NCBI GenBank assembly: GCA_013399895.1
Contig: VXBA01000881.1
Coordinates: 4,465,851 to 4,529,850 of the forward strand
Direction of reading: 5' to 3'
DNA: 64,000 nucleotides
From: Serilophus lunatus
Taxonomy: Eukaryota > Chordata > Aves > Passeriformes > Eurylaimidae
Of the stretch, positions 49,069 through 59,923 are shown one piece after another. The notes beneath the pieces were generated by a model. It was not told the DNA's origin. It was given only the letters and a program-made list of their open reading frames with translations, and ran no database searches. How positions within the stretch are numbered: the first letter of the stretch is position 1; every line of letters begins with the position of its first letter. Both the position numbers and the translations under genes were made by a program.

Positions 49069-49409
49069 GTAAGATAGCAAGGTAAAGCCATCCCAGTGCC
49101 ATGAGTCTCAGTCTTTAGGAAGGACATTCCCATCATTTGGGATCTGATCCAAAACCAGGACTCCCAGGCCCAACAACACTGGGGTCAAGTTCTCCCCAAA
49201 GCACCCTTGGCTTTCGGTCCTGATTGCTCAGACCTGGACATCCTCAAAAATCCCAACACTGCACAGCTGCCCTGCAGCCAATTCAGTGAAGCTCTCAAGC
49301 TGTGAGACAAGAACATTTCTACTCCAGAATTTTGATTGCCTTTTGAATCCCTCCTCCTTTGGAGCAGCACCTCCCTGTTCTGAGCTAACCCTCTCTCTTC
49401 CTCCCACAG

Positions 49410-49837
49410 TGAAGAAACAAGATCTCGCCAACGCCGTGGGAAACCACCTGCCCATCCTGCAGTGGGAAGACAAGCGAGGCTTGGCCTTTACCAAGAACAA
49501 CTTGAGTTATTCCAGCAACGCTCTGGTGATTCCTGTGTCTGGGGACTACTATGTCTATGCTCAGGTCACTTTCCGAGGGCCCATTGAAAGTACCAGTAAA
49601 CCCAATTCTGTCACTGAGATCATCACCAAGGTCACTGACAGTTACCCCGAGCCCACCCAGCTGCTGACGGGCACCAAGACCCTCAGTGAAAGCTGGAATG
49701 GCTGGTTCCAGCCCATTTATCTGGGAGCTGTGGTGTCCTTAGAAGTGGGAGACAAGCTGATGGTCAATGTCAGCGACATCAAGCTGGTGGATTACACCAA
49801 GGAGCACAAAACCTTCTTTGGGGCCTTTTTGTTGTAG
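49410..49837 (+). CDS. TNFSF15: TNFSF15 (TL1A/VEGI) exon 4: TNF homology domain
   Basis: The last exon encodes residues 100-241 and stops at TAG 49835-49837. TL1A forms trimers that signal through TNFRSF25 (DR3) on T and innate lymphoid cells and was also described as an inhibitor of endothelial growth. The acceptor is cttcctcccacag. Conserved with human are GLAFTKN (123-129), SGDYYVYAQVTFRG (143-156), ITKVTDSYPEPTQLL (171-185), WFQPIYLGA (198-206), GDKLMVNVSDI (213-223) and DYTKEHKTFFGAFLL (227-241). N-glycosylation sequons are NLS at 130 and NVS at 219. No cysteine is present in this exon: both positions that form the human Cys162-Cys202 disulfide are lost, the second aligning with Ser192, and the CD loop is about nine residues shorter. 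The full protein of 241 residues compares with 251 in human. The domain is intact. Confidence 0.97.
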
Positions 49838-50036
49838 GTCTCTGGCAGCAGCTGGTGGGGATTCCCTTCAGAGCTCTGGGGGGATCTCATAGGACTTGGG
49901 CTTTTTGGGTAATTGTTGGGGTGCAATTGCTGCTGTTATCCTTCTTCTCTGGCATCACTCCCCTGCAGCTCACTGGAACCTTCATGTAACTGGTAGGAAA
50001 AGCTGAAGCTGCAGGTTGAGCTGAAACAATCTCTCC

Positions 50037-50205
50037 CCTCCCCCCCCCAAAAAACAAAGCCCATTAAAAAAACAAACAAACAAACAAAACCTCAAAAAAA
50101 CTACACAAAAAATCCAACCAAACACAAAACCACCAAAACAAAACAAAACCAAAAAAAAAAATCAAAAAACCCCCAAAACAACCAACCAAAAACACAGAAA
50201 AATGA
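50037..50205 (+). repeat. A/C-only low-complexity tract after the TNFSF15 stop
   Basis: About 170 nt composed almost entirely of A and C, with (AAAC)n and poly(A) runs, only a handful of T and G. It starts 200 nt after the stop codon on the sense strand. Confidence 0.9.
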
Positions 50206-50385
50206 AAATGATATGTCAGGGAAAAAAATGGATTTTTGTATTTTTGAAAGTAGAAGCTGAAAGTTCATCAACATTTTGTAAGTTAAAGAGGAACAGTTGG
50301 TATCTGTGGGTAGGAATATTGATCTGGAATATTGCTACAAGCTACATTACTATTTCCACCTCCAATGTACAATTCCTTCAGCTTT

Positions 50386-50410
50386 AAAAAAAAAAAAAAA
50401 AAAAAAAAAA
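50386..50410 (+). repeat. Run of 25 adenines
   Basis: An uninterrupted A25 following ccttcagcttt. It could be simple slippage; there is no adjacent sequence that looks like a retroposed gene. Confidence 0.9.
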
Positions 50411-51106
50411 GTGTTTTGAACTTTCTCCAGCACTTCCAGTGTAGTTTTGCATGACCCTTCTTCAAATTCTTGTTCTAAAAGGTAATTGCTTTTCATAATT
50501 TCCTTATGAACAGATTTATTCAGTACTTTGCACTAACATAAGGCTCAGGTTAATTATTAACTGCTTAATTAATCCCTTCCAACTTCCCTATAAAGTAGAT
50601 TAAAATTGTATCTTGTGTTTTGCAGCAGCTACTTGAAATCTTTGTTTTTTCCAAAAAAAATTGTTTACAGTTTTCTAAGTCAACTTACAGCCTCAAAATA
50701 TAATGTAAAAGATCTAGGGAACACACACCAACACTTTCTGTTTCAGCATGAAAGTGGAATCCCCCTTCAGGTCCTAATATTAGAAAAAGAGAAAAAAAAA
50801 CAAGGCAGAGAGGGACACACAGCAAAATTTTGCACACTTTTAAATCAGACACAGAAATTTAGAGAGAAAACCACTGCACTATTTTGCTGTCCATTAAGTT
50901 TAATGCAAAGGAGGTTCAAGTAAAGAGATCTTGGGGCTTCCCCTTGCCCGTGGTGGTCCCCTGACCCCAAGGGACTCCCCAGCCTTGCCCTGGGTGCAGT
51001 TTGGCCACCAGTTGTCCCTGCACAAGGTCAGAAGATCCAAAGACACGATCCTGGTGTGCCATGGCTGGGTGTGGAGCTCAGGAGGGTCTAACTCCCCACT
51101 TTGCAC

Positions 51107-51115
51107 TTATTTATT
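51107..51115 (+). promoter_or_regulatory. AU-rich nonamer TTATTTATT in the putative TNFSF15 3' UTR
   Basis: Matches the UUAUUUAUU nonamer associated with rapid cytokine mRNA decay. It sits about 1.27 kb after the stop. It functions only if transcripts reach this far. Confidence 0.4.
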
Positions 51116-53695
51116 TTCATAGCCCTCACTGTGTCTCAGGGAAATTCCCCAGCTTTCCCTCTCCTCCTGCAGCAAACACATCTTTGACTCATGTTTTCAT
51201 TTCATCTGGACTTTACGCTCTTAACTTCCAGGAGGTCTCACACCCCAGCATCTCCCACCCAGCTGCTCTGCAACCCCCAGGCTTCACCTTCTGTGACTCT
51301 CCCTTTTCTGCCCCATTTCACTAGATTTTCTCCCTTTTTTCACTTCTTGGCCAGGAATGACAGCAAGGCTTGATTGCCTGAGCTGATGTTTCCACTCAAA
51401 GTGATGGTGGAGCCCAAATTCACACCACTGGTGTTGGGAAGATGCTGAGCTTGGGGAACGTGCAGCACTGGGGTTGAGGGAGTTTTATCTGAAGACCTGA
51501 ACTGGGCAGAGAAGTTCTGTAGTGGACACATACCAGCTGTAAAATCCGTGTGTGTTCCTGCAGCCCAGCCAGCAGTGACACCAAGCTTGGCCATGACAAG
51601 TCTCTTCCCAGCTGGAGAAAATTTATTGCCATATAAAGATCTGTTTGAGCTGACAAGGAAAATCAGTAGTGCAGCTGAAACAGAGACAAGGGCCAGGGCA
51701 GGATGGGATGAAGGGAGGAGACAAGCAGAGTAGGAAGTGTGAAGGTCCAGGCAACATCAGGATCTCTGTGTCTTCATGACTGATAGCATGACTGTAACTC
51801 TTAAACCTGGCCAGTTTTTTATGAAGGAAATCATCTCAAAAAAAAAAAAAAAAACAAAACCAAAAGGCTTTTTGGCCAACTTTCACTTTTCAGCAGGGCC
51901 TGCATCCCACAGTCTCAGTCCTTCCCTCTTTTTTCTATGCTGAGTCAGCATTAAACACATCACAGTCTCCAGGAGAACATCCTGCCCTGCCCTTCTGTCC
52001 TTAGTGGGTGTCTTTCTTATTTCCAGATTCTCCTTGAGTCACTGGGTGTTGGCCCAGTGCACAACATTACCCAGGACGCCTTCCCAGTGTCCCCACATCA
52101 AAACTTCCTGACAATTTGCCTTCCCAGCCTTTCTTTGACTCGTTCTTCGTTTATCCCACATCTCTTCCTCCCACAGACACTTTTCTGCTTCCTTGGCTCT
52201 GTCCACCTCCTTATCCAAATGCCATTTTCTACTTGCACTTCCCTCTTACAGTGCCCCCAGTGCTCAGAGAAAACGGACATCTCAAAATAGGCTTGGATAG
52301 CAGAAAGTGAAGGTACTGATCCTACAAACACTCTTGGCCAGAGGAACCTCTGATCCTTGTTGGCCAGATTCACTTCCATCTTCCAGTCCTTACTCTTGTG
52401 TATCCTCCACCTGTCCAGCCTGTTTTTTAAGCTGAGACTGGAGCAGTTTCTCCCCCTGCTCAGCACATGATCTGGCCTTGTTACTCCTCAGAAAGGCTGA
52501 CTGCTCACCCAGCCCCTTGGCAGGTCTGCTCTTCCTTCTCAGAGATCCCTCACATCATGCTAAAGCCTGGTGAAATCACCCACTCTTGGCAGTTCTAGAC
52601 AAAATTACTCTCTGGGAAACCCTAAGACTTTCTATAGCTCAGATTTTCTGAAGTGTTGCCTCAATCTTATGAGCTTCTCATCCCTTGGTTGTGTGTCCCA
52701 AAACAGGATCTGAACTCATGGAAACATGAAATCTGAAGCTATTGTAGATCACACAAAATGTGGTCAGTCTCATAAAGTGATTTAAAAGTGACCTGTCCAG
52801 GACAGGTGATTGCAGCAACTAGCCAGGAAAACTTCTGTGAAGTGCTACATGGGATGAATTTGGCTTATCCTTGGAGAAAATTGGAGTGGAAATTTTATCT
52901 ATTCTGAGACAGTTACACTAATTCTGAAATCTCTTTTTTTTACTACATTAAGATGATGTAGCTTTCTTCAGAGGGCACCAACAATCCTGGTAGGCTTAGA
53001 CAGCAAATTTCCATAAAAACTCCATCCAAAGTCATCATCACTTAATCCTGGTGTGCTGAGTGATGGGAAATGTGAGGTCTGGGGCAAAGGATGCAGCATT
53101 TGCTATTCATGCAAAGAGCTTTCTGTGGAATATATACATATGTATATGCAGACATATGTATTTGTGTGTATTCCATAGAAATTCTAGAAATCCCATTGGC
53201 AATAATGATTTTTTTCTAGCACAAGGCACATTGTGTCCATTGTACACTAACAGTGAATTTCACAAGCAATTTTTTCTGCTGGAACTCTGTTACAGCTGTG
53301 ACCTCTATCCATTGTCCATGGCACAGAAATATTCATTTTAGTCCAGTTACAACAAGCTTTTACACCCTGTTGCACACACCAGCTTTTAGCACATTTAGCA
53401 CATTGGCACATTTCGTATGATTCAAATAATACATCTAGCACTACTTGTTTTAAAGTGGTGCAGGAATTTTAATCCCCACATCTCCCCTGGTGGAAATTCT
53501 CTCTTTTTCCCTTTTTTTTCCCCACTCTCAGAGCTAATAATATTTCTGTAACAGCAACCAGCAAATATAATAAGTATTCAGGAGTTGATTCTGACCCTGT
53601 TGTACATCAGATATTCTTCTCAGAAGTCAAAGAAATCAGAGTAGAGCCACTTAAGTGAGACAGAGATCAAGCTTAAAGGGAAATACCTCCAACAG

Positions 53696-53701
53696 AATAA
53701 A
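53696..53701 (+). terminator. TNFSF15: Candidate poly(A) signal for TNFSF15 (first AATAAA)
   Basis: First AATAAA that I find after the stop codon; only ATTAAA variants occur earlier (about 50.06 and 51.95 kb). Confidence 0.3.
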
Positions 53702-55072
53702 CCTAAACTCAGCTCTGGATCCTCAGATTTTTTTTTTCAGTAAAATAAGGACACAAGTGTCCTCAGAAATTTCTATTTATTGACTTAGAAAATGTTCTTT
53801 AATGTAAAGCATTTCTGGAGATGGGAAATGCATGTGCATCAGCATTTTCGATTGAATGAGAAGCTGATGAAATCTGGTCATGCAACACAGTGACCTCGAA
53901 GTCTGTGGTCAAACTGGACACATGATTTGTTTTGGGTGGTTGTGGAACTAAAACCATTCTCAGAAAAAAATGAAGCTGGAGGAAAAGGGTGAAACAGACA
54001 TTTTGGGCGAAATGAGTTAAAATATGTGAGTTCAGGTTTTGACTTTATATTTCTTAGGAAAAAAAAAAACCAAACAATAGAACTTTTCAGAACAAAACCA
54101 TCAAAAGAAGAAGTATCAGATTATTATTGTGATTTTTTAACAACTGCTCCTTATAGTTTTTTAATATCTGCTCAATATACTTTGGATTTTATGAATTATC
54201 TTCCTTCCCAATCTCTCCGATCCCCCAAAAACTAACACTAAACACAACCCAAATTCACAAAAATTTGCTTGCTTACCACTTCCTTTCCCCTTAAAAAATA
54301 AATATTTCTAAATAAGCATTAACTTTCTCTCCATACTGATGCAGAAGTAAATTTTCATCAATCCCTAAGGAATGCAGCTCCAATCCTACCAACATAAACT
54401 TGTGCTGTACTTAGTCCTGAGCACGTGGCTAAAGGGGATCATTGTAAAAACCAGCTGAGTTTTCCTGTTTGGTGTATGGGAGGAGTAAAATCTACATTCC
54501 TCAAATTAAAAGTTCATGGAGTGTTTTAACTGTGTTTACCTTCGACTCCACCATGATAAAGAGGAATTCTCTAAATCAAGGAGTGCTTGCATGGACCGTC
54601 CAGCACATGAATGTTGGCAGGATGAGCATCTAGAGGTGTCAAACATTACCCAAATGACACAAGGATGCTGCTGAGATGATTTGGGATGTCACAGGGCAGT
54701 GGATGTGAGGAGCAGATCCTTGTACAAAGGGATCGAGCCCAAGGATTAAGGAATTCACCTGAAATTTTCAGGGGGTTGGAGGAATCCCAGTTTTCACCCC
54801 TGGATGTTATAACTGACCACACTGTGCTTTGTTTTATTTATCTCCTGGGTGGCCCATCATTTCAAATGAGAAATGAGGAGAGAATTCATTCTTTAGAAGA
54901 ATCAGAAACTGTCAAGAGTCTTTGCCCAGATCTGGGTGTTAAACACCAGTATAGCATTTTGCTATTGTAAGGGATTTTATATAATGGTTATATATTGTCT
55001 TGTGCCTCAGCACTGACGTGTATCTTTACCAGAAGAACTCACTAAGCTCCTTTTTTCCCCAAGTATTATGAT

Positions 55073-55078
55073 AATAAA
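55073..55078 (+). terminator. TNFSF15: Candidate poly(A) signal for TNFSF15
   Basis: AATAAA in ataataaaatgc, followed within 30 nt by aatgtgacaactctg. Confidence 0.3.
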
Positions 55079-57553
55079 ATGCAATTTGACTAATGTGACA
55101 ACTCTGATCCTGGTCCCCTTCCAAAAACACTAACCAAGGAACACACTTAAGAGTGACCAGCCAGTGCAGCTGGGTGATGCTGATGTATAAGAAACCTGTT
55201 TTGCTATGTGTTCATGTGTGAATGATCATTATTTTATGTCCCTCATCAGAGTGAACTTGGATTCAGGCTTTCCTCTGGGAGCTTAGAGACACTTGCATTT
55301 CATAAGGCAAAAATGTAAAGGTTGAGCAGATTTTCCTTCCCTGCCCCTTTTCCACTTTGCACCTCAGGGAGCAGCTGGTTCCCTCTTTTTGTTATTTTTT
55401 AGTCTATTGTGAAAAAAGCAAGTCCTAAGGGAAAGCAGGCTCAGAAACCACTGTGGCTTTGCCCTGCTCTCAGCCCACAGAATCCCAAGGGAGACAGGAG
55501 CCACAATTCCAGCACTTGGCCAAAAAGCCAAGTTTGTCCCACCTACCACCACACTGTGACAGCTTGGGAATTAAATGCTCCCAATTGCTCAGCTCCTGGA
55601 TGTCAGGCACAACCTAACTAGGAATTTTTGGCCAAATGAAAGTCAAAGCTTTGTTTGAAGGCACCCTCACCCCTGTTCCAGCTCAGACTGTGCTGTGCTC
55701 TCCTCACCCTTCCAACAGAACAGCAGCACCCACTGGATATGTATCCCTTCTCCTGGGCGCTGTCATCTTCAAATCCTCTGCCAGAAATGCAGATTTCTTT
55801 CTTTCCATGAACAGAATTGAGAAACATTCTCCCCCTGGGCATATTATTTTGTATTTCCAGAATTCATTTTGTTTTCCTGGCTTGAGCTCAGAGTATTTCA
55901 ATTGCTTCAGGAGAGGTTTCTGGTTAAGGGCTTTGTGTTCTGGTTCAAGGAGGGTTTTCACTCGAATACTCTGATGGAGAACAGTTGTTTACCCTGATTT
56001 CCATCCATTTGCAAATCTCTGAGAGGTTTTTTAAACAGCCTCTGTAGGTCAGCCAAGAGTTAATTAGATAGTGGGAGTCAAACTGTTTTCCCCTGTGACA
56101 TCAAAAAGATGTTGTGTTCTTTGCTGTTTATTTTTTTAAATCCAATATCTACCTCACATTTAAAAGAATAACAAAAGCAAATGATAATTCTATTATTATC
56201 ATTTTCTATTTTAACTTGAGTTAAGCAGAATTCGATTTTATTGCCATTTTACTCCATGCTTTGCACATTTAGGGTAATAACTTGAGATAGAATCTTTGTG
56301 ATCTGAATACACTGGCACATGCAGACCTTCCATGAGCATTTTCTGCTCTTTGGCTTCCTTTAATCATATAGAAGGTGTCTGCTCTGAATAAATCTTTAGG
56401 CTTCCTCTCTGGCTTGGGGGAGAAGAGTAAAGGCTGCACATCTTAGGGAAGGTGGGGATTACAGAAGTGCTTCTCTCCCAGGGTCCAGAGGGATGTATGA
56501 AGTGTTTTTTTCTGGCTAAATACAAGTAAGAGGAAAAAAGCACTTAGCAAAAGGGACAATTCCACTGCATTCACACTCTCAGGTGGGTGGACAAAACTGC
56601 CCAGATACAGCCTGGGCAGAACCCCCACAGGGTTTAAATTCACAAATACACACATGGACATGAATCTTGAGGGAAGGGTGAACTTCACTTTCATCCTGTA
56701 AAGCTGTTACTCCATGAAATTCGTGCTCCAGAGCAAGATGTGAGAGTTTAACACTCCCAGCCATGATGCCTAACCACAGATGGATCTGCTCCTTCCCAGC
56801 TTTGTTCTGGCATGAAGATCCTTTTTCCCAGCTGGGGACAAATTCAACATTCCAGTTAATACATCTAGCTTTTGGGAAGAACTTTGAGTTCTCTCTGGCA
56901 GGACATGAAGGTTTGTCCCAAAATCTCATCCAGGATGGAGAATGGAAGTGGCAGAAGGTCCAAGGCTATAAAAAAATTCTCAACTGTTGGACAAGGAGCT
57001 GAATAAGGACCATTTTTTCTACCCCACTCAGCATCTGCCAGGCAGGTTCTCAAAGGAAATCCAAGCTCTCCTGTTGGAATTCTCTTTGAGACTTGGTGCC
57101 AAGACTGGGCATGATTCTGTTCCAAAGCGGGAACTTTACAGTGACACTTCCAAATTCCTGTTGCCTTTTAAGTATTATTGCTAAATCCCTTGGAACAGCA
57201 TGAAAGGCATTGCCTGAGAGATTAAAACCTCTCTATTGAGCAATATAAGTCAGCAGTGTTTGGGTTTTCTGCTGAATTACGAACTGAATTTTTCCAGCTG
57301 TTCTCCTTCATACACAAATGTAGATATGTTATTCCATTGATTGTAGAGTTTTATATTAAAACGTCAAAAAAGGCACTGAAAAATGTTTGCTGCATATTTA
57401 TTGCTCCTGTACATAGAGATGTCTTCATTTTATGTAAGAGAAATTGTAAAATCCATGGTATAAAGTTTAAATCTCTTATACTTAACTCTGTTTCTTTTAG
57501 AAATGAAGTTTATAGATAGCTCTTTAAAATGGACTTTGTGTCTTAATGCAAAA

Positions 57554-57559
57554 AATAAA
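57554..57559 (+). terminator. TNFSF15: Candidate distal poly(A) signal for TNFSF15
   Basis: AATAAA followed by a T/G-rich stretch (gattgtatttattcctgagt and gtttattttatga), the arrangement expected of a strong site. It would give a 3' UTR of about 7.7 kb, long but comparable in scale with the multi-kilobase human one. Confidence 0.35.
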
Positions 57560-57560
57560 A

Positions 57561-59330
57561 TTAATTTGATTGTATTTATTCCTGAGTGTTTATTTTATGA
57601 GCATCCACCATGTGCTCAAATTTACAGCTGGGAAGGGCAGATATTTACCCATGTCAAAATATAATTTGTGTTGTACATATTTGCTCAAATGTGTTGAGGT
57701 TTTTATATAATTTCTATTATTTTTAGATATTTGATGTATTTTTATAAAATTAATATTAGATATTAATTACATTCAGGATACACACAGAAAATTATCAATC
57801 CTAACATTTCAAGAACTGTGAAATTAAACCCTATTGATCTGAGGACAAGCTTCAAATACTTTTATGAGCCTTTAAGGGCTTTAGAGAATTTTGTTCCAGT
57901 AGTATATGGCTGAGCAATGGAACTGTAATTTTCAATGCCACAGGTTAAATTTTTTGCACTAGATATAACTTAATCTCACTTTCTTTTTTAAGAGTGTTCT
58001 CACTAGCAACACCCTCTCCAAAAAAAAAAAAAAAATAGAAATCAATGCATCCCAAAGAAAAACTCCCATTTATCTGCTTTCTTCTCAACAGTAAGAAGAT
58101 TATTTAGTAAAACCTCACTGTGTTTTCAGATTTCTTTAGAAACACCATTTATGACTGAGAAAAAATAAGAATTTATGGGGATTAAAGCTAAATTATTCAT
58201 TCTCAAAATAAGATCCATTTGATCAACCCTATAAATTGCTATTTCTGAAAAAGAATAAGTAACAAAGGGAAAAATTAATTCTGTTTTGTACAGTAATAAA
58301 TTTTGTGTGGTGTCAGCCAAAGCCACAGGAGTGGTTCTGACCTGGAATTCAAGTGTGTTTCTGGCTTTTTTTTTTTGGAGTCTAACAGTGATGGGTCAGC
58401 TCTGTAACAGAGCTATATCCCTTTCTCAGTTAATTCCAGAGATCTCAGAAGTAGGAATCACACCCTGACCCCCATTCCTGAGCTGAACAAGTTCTTATTT
58501 GGGTGGGAAGTTGTTTGTAGCTCCCAGGAATGTCAGCTCAGCATTTCCCAGAAGCAGAGCAGAAGTTGGATCCTGTCCTTCAGCAACCAGTAGGACAGCA
58601 AAGCATCCCCCTCCTCTTCCTGCTTTATTTGATGGGAATAAAATCATTAGTTGAATGGGAGAGCACTGTCCCATACTCCAGGAGGGAAGAGGACCAGCAT
58701 TCCCTGTGGATGGTCCAGCCTGTCAATGATTCTGAAGATACACCAGTAACTCCCTGAGCTTTGATTCCTCTCTGCAGACAGAGATATTTTAAGACATCAT
58801 GGAGCAAAGACGTGCCAGGGCTGGGAAATCACACAAAATAGATGTTTTCTCACTGCTCTTCCCTTCTCCCAGCAATTCCTGAAAGCACAGGATGAAAAAT
58901 TACATCCTTCCAAAGGGATGGTGGGAGCAGGGAGTGCTGCCCACAGCCCAGCCCTTCAGCAACATGACCTCACTCCTTGAAGTAAAGGAAGTGGGACATC
59001 TGCATGGAAATCAGGGGAATCTCTGAGAAAAACAAGCAGTTATGAAACAATTTCTTGCTGCAGCAGTGGGACCGTTTCTCTCTGCTATCAAATTATCTGA
59101 TGAGAAGGTGTGAAAGATATTATGGCACGTGGAACATTAGAGTCTCTGTGTATAAATCTGCAGGTCCACTGAAACTAGACAGTGCCCAAGGCTCTGCTGC
59201 CACCACCTTACACATGGTGGCATTAGTTTACCTTCAGAGTTCATGCCTTTAGACTTCTCTAATAGAGGAGTTGAGGTAAGGAGCATGGAAAAAGACCTTT
59301 TCTTCACTAAAAGAACAGGACTGATGTCCT
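57561..59330. other. Downstream intergenic DNA, part 1
   Basis: AT-rich (especially 57.6-58.3 kb) unique sequence with no recognised gene. Confidence 0.5.
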
Positions 59331-59923
59331 GTGTATCCTGACCAATGGCATCCTGGCCTGTGGCAGGATAGTGTGGCCAGCAGGACCATAAAAGTGACAG
59401 TCCCCTTTCCTGGGCATGGGGAAGGCACCTCAAGTCCTATGTCCAATTCTGGGCCTCTCTCTACAATAAAGACATTGAGGGGCTGTGTGTGTCCAGAGAA
59501 GGGAACGGAGCTGGGGAAGGGGCTGGAGCACCAGAAGGGGCTGAGGGAGCTCGGGGGGGCTCAGCCTGGAGAAAAGGAGGCTCAGGGGGGACCTCCTGGT
59601 TCTCTGCAACTCCCTGATAGGAGTGGGGAGCTGGGGGGTGGGGGGAGGTCGGGCTCTGCTCCCAGGGAATGAGAAAGAACAGCCTCAAGCTGTGCCAGGG
59701 CAGGGTCAGGCTGGATATCAGCAGGAATTTTTGCACTGAAAGGGTGGTGAGGCTTTGGAAGGGGCTGTCCAAGGAGGTTTGGAGTCCCCATCCCTGGAGG
59801 TGTCCAAGGAAAGACTGGACATGGCACTCAGTGCTCTGGGCTGTGGGACAAGGTGGGGATTGGGCACAGCTTGGACTCAGTGACCTTGGAGGTCTTTTCC
59901 AACCTCACTGATTCTGTGATATT
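59331..59923 (+). mobile_element. CR1 LINE fragment, about 590 bp
   Basis: Starts in the ORF2 end (caatggcatcctggcctg), passes 'tatgtccaattctgggcctc', 'agggagctcgggggggctca', 'gccagggcagggtcaggctg' and 'tccctggaggtgtccaagga', and ends ctcactgattctgtgatatt. Frame breaks are visible. Confidence 0.94.

Larger units (their letters stand above)
45312..49409 (+). other. TNFSF15: TNFSF15 intron 3 (4.1 kb) with a tandem repeat and a membrane-segment open frame
   Basis: Phase-1 intron. It contains the degenerate 21-bp repeat at 45903-45986 and the 96-codon open frame at 48774-49064 (separate entries). I recognise no CR1 copy. Confidence 0.75.
49838..57560 (+). other. TNFSF15: Probable long TNFSF15 3' UTR and downstream flank
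   Basis: No further gene is recognised. Human TNFSF15 has a 3' UTR of several kilobases, so much of this could be transcribed. Seen here: a 170-nt A/C tract at 50037-50205, an A25 run at 50386-50410, the ARE nonamer TTATTTATT at 51107-51115, ATTTA motifs at several places, and AATAAA signals at 53696, 55073 and 57554. A 9-bp tandem repeat (tagcacatt-type, three units) lies at about 53387-53413. The extent is uncertain. Confidence 0.45.

Noticed and set aside
49857..51148. kB-like matches GGGGATTCCC (49857) and GGGAAATTCC (51139)
   Set aside because: Loose kB matches are frequent by chance at this length and these are not in a promoter context.
52791..52807. 17-bp palindrome ACCTGTCC-A-GGACAGGT
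   Set aside because: Short arms and no context; such palindromes are expected in a window of this size.
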